Shown here piece by piece: positions 36,775 to 44,152 of a stretch of 64,000 bases of DNA. Made by a program: the position numbers and the translations under genes. Within the stretch, counting starts at the first letter, position 1, and every line of letters begins with the position of its first letter. The stretch comes from Terriglobia bacterium (GTDB lineage: Bacteria; Acidobacteriota; Terriglobia; Terriglobales; Acidobacteriaceae). The notes under the pieces were generated by a model. It did no database searches. It was not told where the DNA came from and saw only the letters and a list, made by a program, of their open reading frames with translations. The stretch is from positions 1 through 64,000 of the forward strand of contig JAIQFC010000016.1 in assembly GCA_020073465.1 (NCBI GenBank), in the 5' to 3' direction.

Positions 36775-37260
36775 CTAGTCCTTCCATGCCCCGAGCAGGC
36801 GCCGCAGATCAACGAGTTGGCCCAAGTGATACGCGTTGTGATCCGCGACCAGCAGGGCTTCGCGCAGGATCGTCTGGCCGTCTCCCCACGGGATGGGCGC
36901 GTACAAGTCGGTCGCCGGATCTGCCACCAGATCCTGCATCGCATTCAGATTGCTCTGGAATTCTCGAATGCTTTTGGTCCAGGCTGCTGCGCTCGGTGGA
37001 GCTTGAGTTTTGGGCCAGTAGCCCTCGGGCCAGTCGGGAGAAACGTGTTTGGGGTTACGGCTGAACTCGAGGATGTCCCATTGCGCCAGCCGCATGTGTT
37101 CGAGCAGCATCCACGCGGAATGCGGGAATCTTGCGGGCTTCTTGCCGCGGAGGTTTGGCGGCAGCCCTTTCACCACGTCGTCGAACGTAGCGTGGGCTCC
37201 TCCGCCAGAGAGAAGGTATAGCAGATGTTCACGCAGAGATTTGTCGCCGGTTTCTGTCAT
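36775..37260 (-). CDS. DinB-family protein
   Basis: 161 residues. DinB four-helix pattern: [31 protein letters not shown] and the C-terminal [21 protein letters not shown], with His ligands in EHMRLAQ and DHNAYH. The likely metal-dependent role is unknown. It is the second DinB-like gene in the window and unrelated in sequence to the one at 27.9 kb beyond the fold. Convergent with the preceding gene, with stops almost adjacent. Confidence 0.82.
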   Translation of the reverse strand: MTETGDKSLREHLLYLLSGGGAHATFDDVVKGLPPNLRGKKPARFPHSAWMLLEHMRLAQWDILEFSRNPKHVSPDWPEGYWPKTQAPPSAAAWTKSIREFQSNLNAMQDLVADPATDLYAPIPWGDGQTILREALLVADHNAYHLGQLVDLRRLLGAWKD

Positions 37261-37461
37261 GACCGTCCCTCCTCAGCAGCGTATTGGATGCCGAACATTC
37301 TATCCTCGCTACAATTGCTAGAAACCATCTAACCGTCCCATGAGCGGCTTCTGGGAAGGGCACAGCGTCCAGCCGTGCCGCTATCGGCCAACAACAACGC
37401 GGGCTTTAGCCCCTGAGGGCTTCGCTCCTCCCGGAACATTCTGGAGACCAGTTGAGAGCTT
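37261..37461. repeat. Intergenic repeat region before the UvrC homologue
   Basis: No gene. It holds GGCACAGCGTCCAGCCGTGCC at about 37359 and the CGCGGGCTTTAGCCCCTGAG element at about 37399-37420. The GGCTTTAGCCCCTG element has a relative at about 42115-42130. Confidence 0.5.
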
Positions 37462-38646
37462 CTAGATGGAAATGCCGAAAGGATCTCCGTGACTCCGTGC
37501 CTCCGTGGTGGAATGATCCTCGGCCTTCTCGCCGCGATACACCCGTGAGATACCACGCACGACGCGTCGCATGGGCAGCCCCCCCTTGTCATCAGCAAAG
37601 AAGATCTCCCCCATCCGGCTGCCGCGGTAGCACCACCGTTTCAAAATCGCCAGGTGCTCCATCGTCTCCAGCGAAGATTTTGCCCGGACCTGCTGGAACG
37701 AGTCCAGGGCTGCCTGCACCCGTGACTCCATGGATTGCGATTTTGCGTGTTCGGTGGACTGGATGCAGAACTGGACTGGTCCTGAAATGAAGCCCTTCTC
37801 TACGCGGAAGAAGGCCACCGATTCAGCGAGATGGCTCGGCTGCATGATCAGTGCCGACATGCGGTCGAGGCGATGAACCGCTTCTGGAAGCTGGCTGACC
37901 AGAGGCTTCAACTTGTCCAGCCGCGCGTGGACAGCCGCTGCCTCTTCGAAGGCCAGGCTGCTAGAAGCGGCATCCCGCTCCACCGAGAACTCGCGGACCA
38001 GGGAATCTCCGCCGGAGTCAAAGTAGGCCTGCACCCGGCCGACTTCGGCGGAGTATTCCTCATCGGTGCAGCCCTTGAAGCAAGGGGCCAGACACATTTT
38101 CATCTCAGAATAGATGCAGCCGGGGAACTTGGGATCAGGGTGCAGATCGTCGACGCACCGGCGCATCTTGAAGAAGTCGAGGGAATCGTTCATGAACTTC
38201 TCCGCCGCTGCCCGCGATGGAAACGGCCCGTAGTAAAGCGAGCGCACGTTTAGCCTGCCGAGCCGGGTCGTGATCGAGGCGCGCGGATACTCATTCTCAA
38301 GATGCAGCTTCACCAGCGGAGCGAAACGGAAGCGCAGACGCTTCTGGTAAGTCTTGGGGAAAGCTGTGCGCAGCACTTGGTAGAGAACGAAACCGGATTC
38401 AAAGTCTGACCCAGTCGGAGTGTACTCAACCGTCCGAACGCGATCGCGCAGGTTCAGCTTCTTGGTGCGCTCTTCCACCGGACCAAGCAGGCGCTGGAGG
38501 CGACGACGGAGATTGGCAGTCTTGCTGACGTAAGGCTCGGATTGGGCGTCTTCCCCTCGCAAGAGAAAGACGGCTGGAGCCGCGGGAACAGCAACAAAGA
38601 TCTCGGAATCGCGCTCTGGGACGAATTTTAGGCGCTCGGTCAGCAC
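37462..38646 (-). CDS. Short UvrC homologue lacking the C-terminal nuclease half
   Basis: 394 residues, against about 600 for UvrC. The GIY-YIG-like N-terminus is degenerate: AVFLLRGEDAQSEPYVSKTANLRRRLQ keeps only the second half of the motif. Next come YYGPFPSRAAAEKF and the cysteine cluster CVDDLHPDPKFPGCIYSEMKMCLAPC, which in UvrC binds a metal. A UvrB-binding-like helical region follows. The RNase-H-like endonuclease and helix-hairpin-helix domains are absent. The tail (EKAEDHSTTEARSHGDP) is translated family C repeat. It may be a regulator, Cho-like nuclease or decayed paralogue. Confidence 0.8.
   Translation of the reverse strand: MLTERLKFVPERDSEIFVAVPAAPAVFLLRGEDAQSEPYVSKTANLRRRLQRLLGPVEERTKKLNLRDRVRTVEYTPTGSDFESGFVLYQVLRTAFPKTYQKRLRFRFAPLVKLHLENEYPRASITTRLGRLNVRSLYYGPFPSRAAAEKFMNDSLDFFKMRRCVDDLHPDPKFPGCIYSEMKMCLAPCFKGCTDEEYSAEVGRVQAYFDSGGDSLVREFSVERDAASSSLAFEEAAAVHARLDKLKPLVSQLPEAVHRLDRMSALIMQPSHLAESVAFFRVEKGFISGPVQFCIQSTEHAKSQSMESRVQAALDSFQQVRAKSSLETMEHLAILKRWCYRGSRMGEIFFADDKGGLPMRRVVRGISRVYRGEKAEDHSTTEARSHGDPFGISI
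37488..37516. repeat. Single family C arm inside the 3' end of the UvrC homologue
   Basis: CTCCGTGACTCCGTGCCTCC, the same arm as at 29672 and 33508, here coding the protein C-terminus. Confidence 0.7.
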
Positions 38647-38666
38647 GAGGTCATTGTAAGCAAGTC

Positions 38667-38690
38667 CTCACCACAGAGGCACGGAGAAGT
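38667..38690. repeat. Family C arm, left flank of the DUF2199 gene
   Basis: CTCACCACAGAGGCACGGAG. Its inverse is at 39232-39264, so the two arms frame one gene. Confidence 0.7.
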
Positions 38691-39193
38691 CAGCGATGCA
38701 GTGAGCGCTCAGCGATCTCGCGCACTCTCTGTGGCATCATCCCAGAACGTTGTTCAATCGATAATGGATGGTCCGTCGGTTCCAGCACAAGATATGGCCG
38801 CTCGCCGATGTTTCGACTGTGAACGTTGGTTTTCAGATTCAGGGTCTCGGGATACAAATTAATTGAGTTGCTCAGCCAACCGAAGTACGCGGGTTCATCG
38901 AGCAGTTTAGGGTTGTCCCAGAGATCGACGAGCCTGTCGAAGTTGGTCTTGCTCAGGGTAGACCACACACCCCAACGAAAGAATTCGTGGCGTCCAATTA
39001 TGGGAATCTCGATCAGGCAGCGGACAAAGAAGTCCTTGTTCTTAATGACACAGAAATCGGCATTGAGGAAAGAATCAGCATCGGACCGTAGACTCTCAGA
39101 CCAATAATCTGGCGCATCATAGGCGTAGTCGAGCGGCAGTCCCTCGTGCCACTTTCCGCAGGTATGACATTGAAATCCTTCCAATTCCGGCAT
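38690..39193 (-). CDS. DUF2199 domain protein
   Basis: 167 residues from ATG 39193 (MPELEGFQCHTCGKWHEGLP); the open frame begins 39 bases earlier. The CxxCGxxH zinc-like motif and LPLDYAYDAPDYW define DUF2199, with FFVRCLIEIPIIGRHEFFRWGVWSTLS in the centre. Function unknown. It is flanked by inverted family C arms. Confidence 0.85.
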   Translation of the reverse strand: MPELEGFQCHTCGKWHEGLPLDYAYDAPDYWSESLRSDADSFLNADFCVIKNKDFFVRCLIEIPIIGRHEFFRWGVWSTLSKTNFDRLVDLWDNPKLLDEPAYFGWLSNSINLYPETLNLKTNVHSRNIGERPYLVLEPTDHPLSIEQRSGMMPQRVREIAERSLHR

Positions 39194-39231
39194 GGCGGCA
39201 TTTTCGACGGTCTTAATGAGAGTTGGCAACA

Positions 39232-39264
39232 AAAACTCTCCGTGTTTCTGCCTCTGTGGTAAGA
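39232..39264. repeat. Family C arm, right flank of the DUF2199 gene
   Basis: ACTCTCCGTGTTTCTGCCTC, then TGTGGTAAG. Near reverse complement of 38667-38690. Confidence 0.7.
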
Positions 39265-39265
39265 A

Positions 39266-40081
39266 CTACCGATAGCTGGCGCTGCGCAGTTTCTGGCGGA
39301 AGTCGGCGCCGTCGAGAGTGACGATGCGGCACATCTCGTGCAAACGCGAGCGCATGCGCTCGCCAATGCGGTCCCCGAGGGTTTCGCCACGTGTGGCCGC
39401 CCGCGCGGGTGACAGGGAGGTGGAAACGCCGGCTGCGGGCTGATCCTCAAAGTTTGTCGTAATGATGGTGGTGCGGTTGTCATTGTAGCGCGAATTGAGA
39501 ATCAGGCTAACCGTGTCCCAGACCCACTCCGTGGGCTTCACGGCGCCCAGTTCGTCCAGCACGAGCACGTCCGTCTCAAAGACCGGGCGAAGAACGTCAA
39601 GCTCCGTGGTTTGAACCGTCGCATTGTAGGAATTCTGGATTTCCTTCAGCAGTTCGCGGTAGTCGTAGAACAGGCAGGAAATTCCCCTGGTAAGGATCAG
39701 CTCCTTGATGATGCCCACTGCCAGATGGGTCTTGCCAGTACCGATCTTGCCGATGATCAAGAGCCCGGTACCGTCGCGCGGATCGTACTCCTCAACGAAC
39801 CTGGAGGCGGTAAGGTGGGCAAGACCCAGCGACGGATGCGCTCCAGGAAAATCTGGCGCGTAGCTGGCGAGCTCGCAATGCTCGTACCGGCGCGGGATGC
39901 GGGCTGCTACCAGCAGGGAGTGCGAACGGGCACGCAACTGGCAATCGCAGCGAGTCACGCGACGGTCCGTGTGCGTCCCCGAGCCAGCCGGAACTGTCTT
40001 CCAGCCGGTGCCGCCGCATACAGGGCAGACTTCTGCAGGAGCCTTAATCGCTCGAATTACTTTTTCCAAGTCCGACGCCAT
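39266..40081 (-). CDS. DnaC/IstB-like AAA+ ATPase
   Basis: 271 residues from ATG 40081. The N-terminal zinc ribbon has CPVCGGTGW and a later CDCQ. The AAA+ core has Walker A IIGKIGTGKTHLAVGI, Walker B DVLVLDELGAVKPTEW and sensor 1 RTTIITTNF. This is the pattern of helicase loaders such as DnaC/DnaI. No transposase (IstA) is adjacent, so a chromosomal replication-loader role is more likely than an IS function. It is divergent from HU. Confidence 0.85.
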   Translation of the reverse strand: MASDLEKVIRAIKAPAEVCPVCGGTGWKTVPAGSGTHTDRRVTRCDCQLRARSHSLLVAARIPRRYEHCELASYAPDFPGAHPSLGLAHLTASRFVEEYDPRDGTGLLIIGKIGTGKTHLAVGIIKELILTRGISCLFYDYRELLKEIQNSYNATVQTTELDVLRPVFETDVLVLDELGAVKPTEWVWDTVSLILNSRYNDNRTTIITTNFEDQPAAGVSTSLSPARAATRGETLGDRIGERMRSRLHEMCRIVTLDGADFRQKLRSASYR

Positions 40082-40331
40082 ATTTTCTCTGTCTTGACTT
40101 TGCACTGGAGGGCAAGGTTCACGCAAGTCTGAAACCCGGGCCTCCTGTGTACATCCTGTGAACTAGTAACACCCGCTGTGGAGAGCGGAGGAAAACGTTT
40201 CCCGCACGGGATGGCCCGTTGATCACCCCAGTCAGCCGGACCAGGGCGGCCTGCTCGTTGAAACCCTGCTTCCCGAGCCCCAATTCGGGCCTGCCGGGTG
40301 CGAAACAGGCTTCCCGTGCGGATTTTCACAG

Positions 40332-40359
40332 TTGACATTCGGAATATAGAGAGCACAAT
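40332..40359 (+). promoter_or_regulatory. Sigma-70 type promoter upstream of HU
   Basis: TTGACA at 40332-40337, a 16-base spacer, CACAAT at 40354-40359. It lies about 85 bases before the HU start. Confidence 0.6.
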
Positions 40360-40444
40360 ACGAGCGGTCAGGTTTCCCAACACCGCCACAGCTTACCTCC
40401 TCGGGTGTGAGCTGGGCACCAAAGAGACCTGCGAGGAGAGACTC

Positions 40445-40723
40445 ATGAACAAGGCCGATCTCGTTGACAAGATCGCGGGCGCTTGTGAAATCAGCAAGGC
40501 GCAGGCTACAACTGCGATTGACACCGCCGTGGACAGCGTCACTGCCGCACTACGGAAAGGGGATCGGGTGGCTCTGATAGGTTTCGGCACATTCTCTGTG
40601 TCCCAGAGAAAAGCACGAAACGGGCGCAACCCGCAGACGGGTGCCACTATCAAGATCGCTGCCCGAAGAGTCGCGAAGTTTACTCCAGGGGCCGAACTGA
40701 AGAAGGCAGTCAACAAAAAGTAA
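40445..40723 (+). CDS. HU-family DNA-binding protein
   Basis: Nucleoid protein of 92 residues from ATG 40445, with GAGGAGAG at 40432-40439; the longer frame from 40298 is not supported. It begins MNKADLVDKIAGACEISKAQ, with the beta-arm region LIGFGTFSVSQRKARNGRNP and the C-terminal FTPGAELKKAVN. Homodimeric or heterodimeric HU cannot be told from sequence. It has its own promoter and terminator. Confidence 0.96.
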   Translation: MNKADLVDKIAGACEISKAQATTAIDTAVDSVTAALRKGDRVALIGFGTFSVSQRKARNGRNPQTGATIKIAARRVAKFTPGAELKKAVNKK

Positions 40724-40752
40724 CCGGATGCAAGATCAGGATTCGTAGAAGA

Positions 40753-40786
40753 CGGCAGGGGGTCGGCCCTGCCGTTTTTGTTTTTG
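40753..40786 (+). terminator. Rho-independent terminator after HU
   Basis: 8-bp stem CGGCAGGG (40753-40760) and CCCTGCCG (40767-40774), loop GGTCGG, then TTTTTGTTTTT. Confidence 0.9.
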
Positions 40787-40797
40787 AAATCAACTCG

Positions 40798-40853
40798 GCG
40801 TCATCCTGAGCGCAGCCGTCTTTCAGGCGGAGCGAAGGACCTAGCGCGCATCG
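40798..40853. repeat. Family D repeat (GTCATCCTGAGCG), copy 1
   Basis: CGTCATCCTGAGCGCAGCCG, CTTTCAGGCGGAGCGAAGG and CGCGCATCG blocks. Recurs at 41888, 51697, 56118 and 62532. Confidence 0.85.
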
Positions 40854-40884
40854 GAACTGCTCATGCCAGGAAGCGAGTCTCCCC

Positions 40885-41868
40885 ATGATCCCGTCAATTC
40901 ATAAGAGAGTCTTATTCCCGTCGTTCGTCCTGCTGCTGGCGCTGCTGTTTCCCGATAACGGGAGTCTGCCCTTCGGAGTCTGGCGCCGGGTATCCGACAC
41001 GCCCGTGATTGCTCCCCTGGGAGATGGATGGGAGTCGGCGGGAACCTTCAACCCCGCCGTCGTCACGCGCGAAGGCAAGATTGTCATGCTCTACCGCGCC
41101 CAGGACAAGGCAGGGACATCAAGACTCGGCTATGCCGAGAGCAGCGATGGAGTGCACTTCACGCGCCGCGCTGAGCCTGTGTTCTCGCCATCGGCAGACT
41201 ATGAGAAGGACGGCGGCGTAGAAGATCCCCGCCTGGTTCAGTTCGGCGATACCTACTATCTGACCTACACCGGCTATAACAAGAAAGATGCACAGCTCTG
41301 TCTCGCGACCTCCCAGGACCTGATTCACTGGGACCGCAAAGGCGTCATCATTCCGGCCAACAAGGGAAACTGGAATGTGAAGTGGACGAAGTCGGGCGCG
41401 ATCGTCCCGGAAAAGATCGACGGCAAATATTGGATGTACTTCCTGGGCACGAGCGCCGACAACAAAGACCAGGCCGGGCTGGCTTTCTCGCCCGATCTCC
41501 TTCACTGGACGGAAGCCACGGACGCGCCAGTCCTGCCAGTGCGGCCGGGACAGTTCGACTGGCGCGTCGCCGAGCCCGGCCCGGCGCCCCTCCTCACCGC
41601 AGATGGAATTGTCCTGATCTACAACGGCGCCGACGACAAGCTTGTATACCGGACGGGCATCGCTGTGTTCGACCGCCACGATCCGCGCCGCCTCATCTGG
41701 AGGAGCAGCAAGCCCGTCTTCGCCCCGGAAAAAGAGTGGGAAAAAATCGGCCAGGTCCCCAACGTAGTCTTCGTCGAGGGCATGGTCCAGAAGGGCGACA
41801 AGTATTTGTTCTACTACGGCGGCGCTGACACCTACGTAGGCGTAGCAGAAGCACAAGTCACCCGGTGA
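40885..41868 (+). CDS. Exported GH130-like glycoside hydrolase/phosphorylase
   Basis: 327 residues with an N-terminal hydrophobic signal (LFPSFVLLLALLFP). Five-bladed beta-propeller pattern of GH130: AGTFNPAVVTREGKIVMLYR, RLGYAESSDGVHFTRRAEP, GGVEDPRLVQFGDTYYLTYT, then blades with WKRKGVI-type and WRSSKPVFAP motifs. Cytoplasmic GH130 members are mannoside phosphorylases; exported ones include hydrolases. Substrate here is unknown. It is in the carbohydrate region. Confidence 0.8.
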   Translation: MIPSIHKRVLFPSFVLLLALLFPDNGSLPFGVWRRVSDTPVIAPLGDGWESAGTFNPAVVTREGKIVMLYRAQDKAGTSRLGYAESSDGVHFTRRAEPVFSPSADYEKDGGVEDPRLVQFGDTYYLTYTGYNKKDAQLCLATSQDLIHWDRKGVIIPANKGNWNVKWTKSGAIVPEKIDGKYWMYFLGTSADNKDQAGLAFSPDLLHWTEATDAPVLPVRPGQFDWRVAEPGPAPLLTADGIVLIYNGADDKLVYRTGIAVFDRHDPRRLIWRSSKPVFAPEKEWEKIGQVPNVVFVEGMVQKGDKYLFYYGGADTYVGVAEAQVTR

Positions 41869-42188
41869 CTGTTATCTCACTCCAAGAGGCGTCATCCTGA
41901 GCGCAGCCGTTCTTCAGGCGGAGCGAAGAGCCTGCCCTGAGCGAAGTCGAAGGGATCTCGCGCGCATCGCCACCGTGTTCAGGGAAGGCACAAACCATGT
42001 GGAGACAGCCGCCCCCGGCTGTCTGGTCGAGCAAAGCTCGACTAGTTGCCCGCTACACAACCTTGATTTTGGGTGGCGCAGCGTTTCCAGCGCTGCGAAA
42101 AAGCCCCCATTCTGATTTGGGCCTTAGCCCCTGGGAGAAGCCTGCCTTGACCCCCCGCCGACCACACCCCTAACATGCAGTCTGGGCC
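41869..42188. repeat. Intergenic repeat cluster: families D, E and others
   Basis: About 320 bases without a gene. A family D copy is at 41888-41973, containing the CCTGCCCTGAGCGAAGTCGA block. A family E copy is at 41997-42050 (GGAGACAGCCGCCCCCGGCT). A GGGCCTTAGCCCCTGGGAG element is at about 42115-42135. Confidence 0.75.
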
Positions 42189-43958
42189 ATGCCTCCGACC
42201 GTCCCCTACCCAGTTTCTGCGTATCGTGCCTCTCGTGGCCCCGCCCTCGTCGCGACTCTGCTCCTCATCGCGCTAATTTTGCCCGCCCAGCAATCGAAAA
42301 CTCCTCCATCGCCGGGTCAGCCCCCCCTCGCCAACTTCACCGACATTGCGGAGAAGGCCGGCCTGACCATGCAAAACATCTTCGGAGGCATTGACACCAA
42401 GAAATACATTATTGAAACCACCGGAACCGGCGTCGCGATTTTCGACTACGACAACGACGGTTGGCCTGACATCTTCCTGGTCAACGGCACCAAGCTCGAA
42501 GGATTCCCTGCCGGACAAGCTCCCAGCAACCGCCTCTATCGCAACAATCACGACGGGACTTTCACAGACGTCACCGTGAAGGCAGGTCTCACCTCGACCG
42601 GATGGGGACAAGGCGTCTGCGTCGGCGACTACGACAACGACGGGTGGGAAGATCTCTACGTCACCTACTACGGAAAGAACCGGCTGTATCACAACCAGGC
42701 AGGAGTTTTCACCGAGGTTGGCGAAAAGGCCGACGTTGCCGGATCAGGCAAGGCGTGGGGAACCGGCTGCGCATTCGTCGATTACGATCGTGACGGCCAT
42801 CTCGATCTGGTCGTCTCCAACTACGTGGACTTTGATCTGGCGTCGGCTCCCGCCCCGGGCGATCGGGCGACCTGCATCTGGAAGGGAGTTCCGGTCATGT
42901 GCGGTCCGCGCGGGCTCGCCGGGGCGAAGAACATCCTCTACCACAATCGCGGCGACGGTAGCTTTGAAGACGTTACGAAGAAAGCGCACATCGACCAGAC
43001 CGATGGGCACTATGCCTTCAGTGTCTCGACCTTTGATTTCGACGAAGACGGCTGGCCCGACATCTTCATTGCCTGCGACAGCACGCCCAGCATTCTCTAC
43101 CGCAACAATCACGACGGAACCTTCACCGACGTCGCAGTCACGTCGGGAGCCGCATTCAACGAAGACGGCCGCGAGCAGGCGGGCATGGGCTCGACCATTG
43201 CCGACTACAACGGCGATGGCCACCTCGACATTTTCAAGACGAACTTTTCCGACGACACATCCACTCTCTACCGCAACAACGGTGACGGGACCTTCATCGA
43301 TGCCACACCAGCCGCCGGTCTCGGGCTCTACACGCAATACCTGGGCTGGGGCACGATGTTTTTCGACCTTGACAACGATGGCTGGCCCGACCTGATTCTG
43401 GTGAATGGCCACGTCTATCCCGAAGTCGACAGCCAGCACCTGGGCAGCAGCTACAAGGAACCGCGCATTCTCTACCACAACAACGGTGACGGGACGTTCA
43501 GCGACATCTCATCGACCGCGGGCTCCGGCATCACGACCGTAGCTTCGTCGCGTGGAGTGGCGGTTGGCGATCTCTGGAATGACGGCAAGATGTCCGCCGT
43601 CGTCAGCAACATGAATGCTCTCCCCAGCCTGCTGGTGAACCAGATTCGAACTCCCAACCACTGGATCGCCATTCACACCGTAGGCACAAAATCGAATCGT
43701 GACGGCATCGGCGCGCGCATTCGTGTGAAAACCGCTGCAAGACTCCTGGTCGATGAAGTTCGCAGCGGCTCCAGCTACAGCTCGAACAGCGACATGCGTG
43801 TGCACTTCGGCCTGGGCGCGGCGACCAAGATCGAGTGGGTGGAAGTCCGCTGGCCGAGCGGTCTGACCGAGCGGCTCAACGGCTTGGCAGTGGACACGAT
43901 CCACACCGTGAAAGAAGGTTCCGGGAGCGCGGTGGAGGCCAGTCCCAAGAAGCCGTGA
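42189..43958 (+). CDS. CRTAC1-type FG-GAP/ASPIC-UnbV repeat protein, paralogue 1
   Basis: 589 residues with an N-terminal membrane/signal segment (ALVATLLLIALILPAQ). FG-GAP/VCBS repeats with DYDNDGWPDIFLVNG / DFDEDGWPDIFIA calcium-type motifs fill the protein. The C-terminal ASPIC/UnbV domain has GTKSNRDGIGARIRVKT and VHFGLGAATKIEWVEVRWPSG. It is predicted to be a seven-bladed propeller on the cell surface or secreted. Function unknown; these proteins are very abundant in Acidobacteriota. It is convergent with its paralogue at 44153-45982. Confidence 0.88.
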   Translation: MPPTVPYPVSAYRASRGPALVATLLLIALILPAQQSKTPPSPGQPPLANFTDIAEKAGLTMQNIFGGIDTKKYIIETTGTGVAIFDYDNDGWPDIFLVNGTKLEGFPAGQAPSNRLYRNNHDGTFTDVTVKAGLTSTGWGQGVCVGDYDNDGWEDLYVTYYGKNRLYHNQAGVFTEVGEKADVAGSGKAWGTGCAFVDYDRDGHLDLVVSNYVDFDLASAPAPGDRATCIWKGVPVMCGPRGLAGAKNILYHNRGDGSFEDVTKKAHIDQTDGHYAFSVSTFDFDEDGWPDIFIACDSTPSILYRNNHDGTFTDVAVTSGAAFNEDGREQAGMGSTIADYNGDGHLDIFKTNFSDDTSTLYRNNGDGTFIDATPAAGLGLYTQYLGWGTMFFDLDNDGWPDLILVNGHVYPEVDSQHLGSSYKEPRILYHNNGDGTFSDISSTAGSGITTVASSRGVAVGDLWNDGKMSAVVSNMNALPSLLVNQIRTPNHWIAIHTVGTKSNRDGIGARIRVKTAARLLVDEVRSGSSYSSNSDMRVHFGLGAATKIEWVEVRWPSGLTERLNGLAVDTIHTVKEGSGSAVEASPKKP

Positions 43959-44049
43959 ACTAGAGCTAGCTTGAATGTCCCAGAACTGGATCCCCGGTCA
44001 TGCGTGAACCCTGAGTCGCGGGCAAAGAGGGAGAACGAGATCAGCAAAC

Positions 44050-44140
44050 CCCAGCCCCGAAGGGGCGGCATTCATTAGCCCAGGGCGTAAGCCCTGGGTA
44101 GGTGGGGGATTTGCGCGAGTCCCGTAGGGACGCACGAGTT
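44050..44140. repeat. Dispersed repeat between convergent CRTAC1 genes
   Basis: CCCCGAAGGGGCGGCATTCA, then GCCCAGGGCGTAAGCCCTGGG and a GAGTCCCGTAGGGACGCACGA unit. Each is a short palindromic block. Confidence 0.7.
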
Positions 44141-44152
44141 TTTCCGCACACA

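Noticed and set aside
39266-40081. IstB of an IS21-type element
   Set aside because: No IstA and no IS ends nearby; the zinc ribbon fits a chromosomal loader better.
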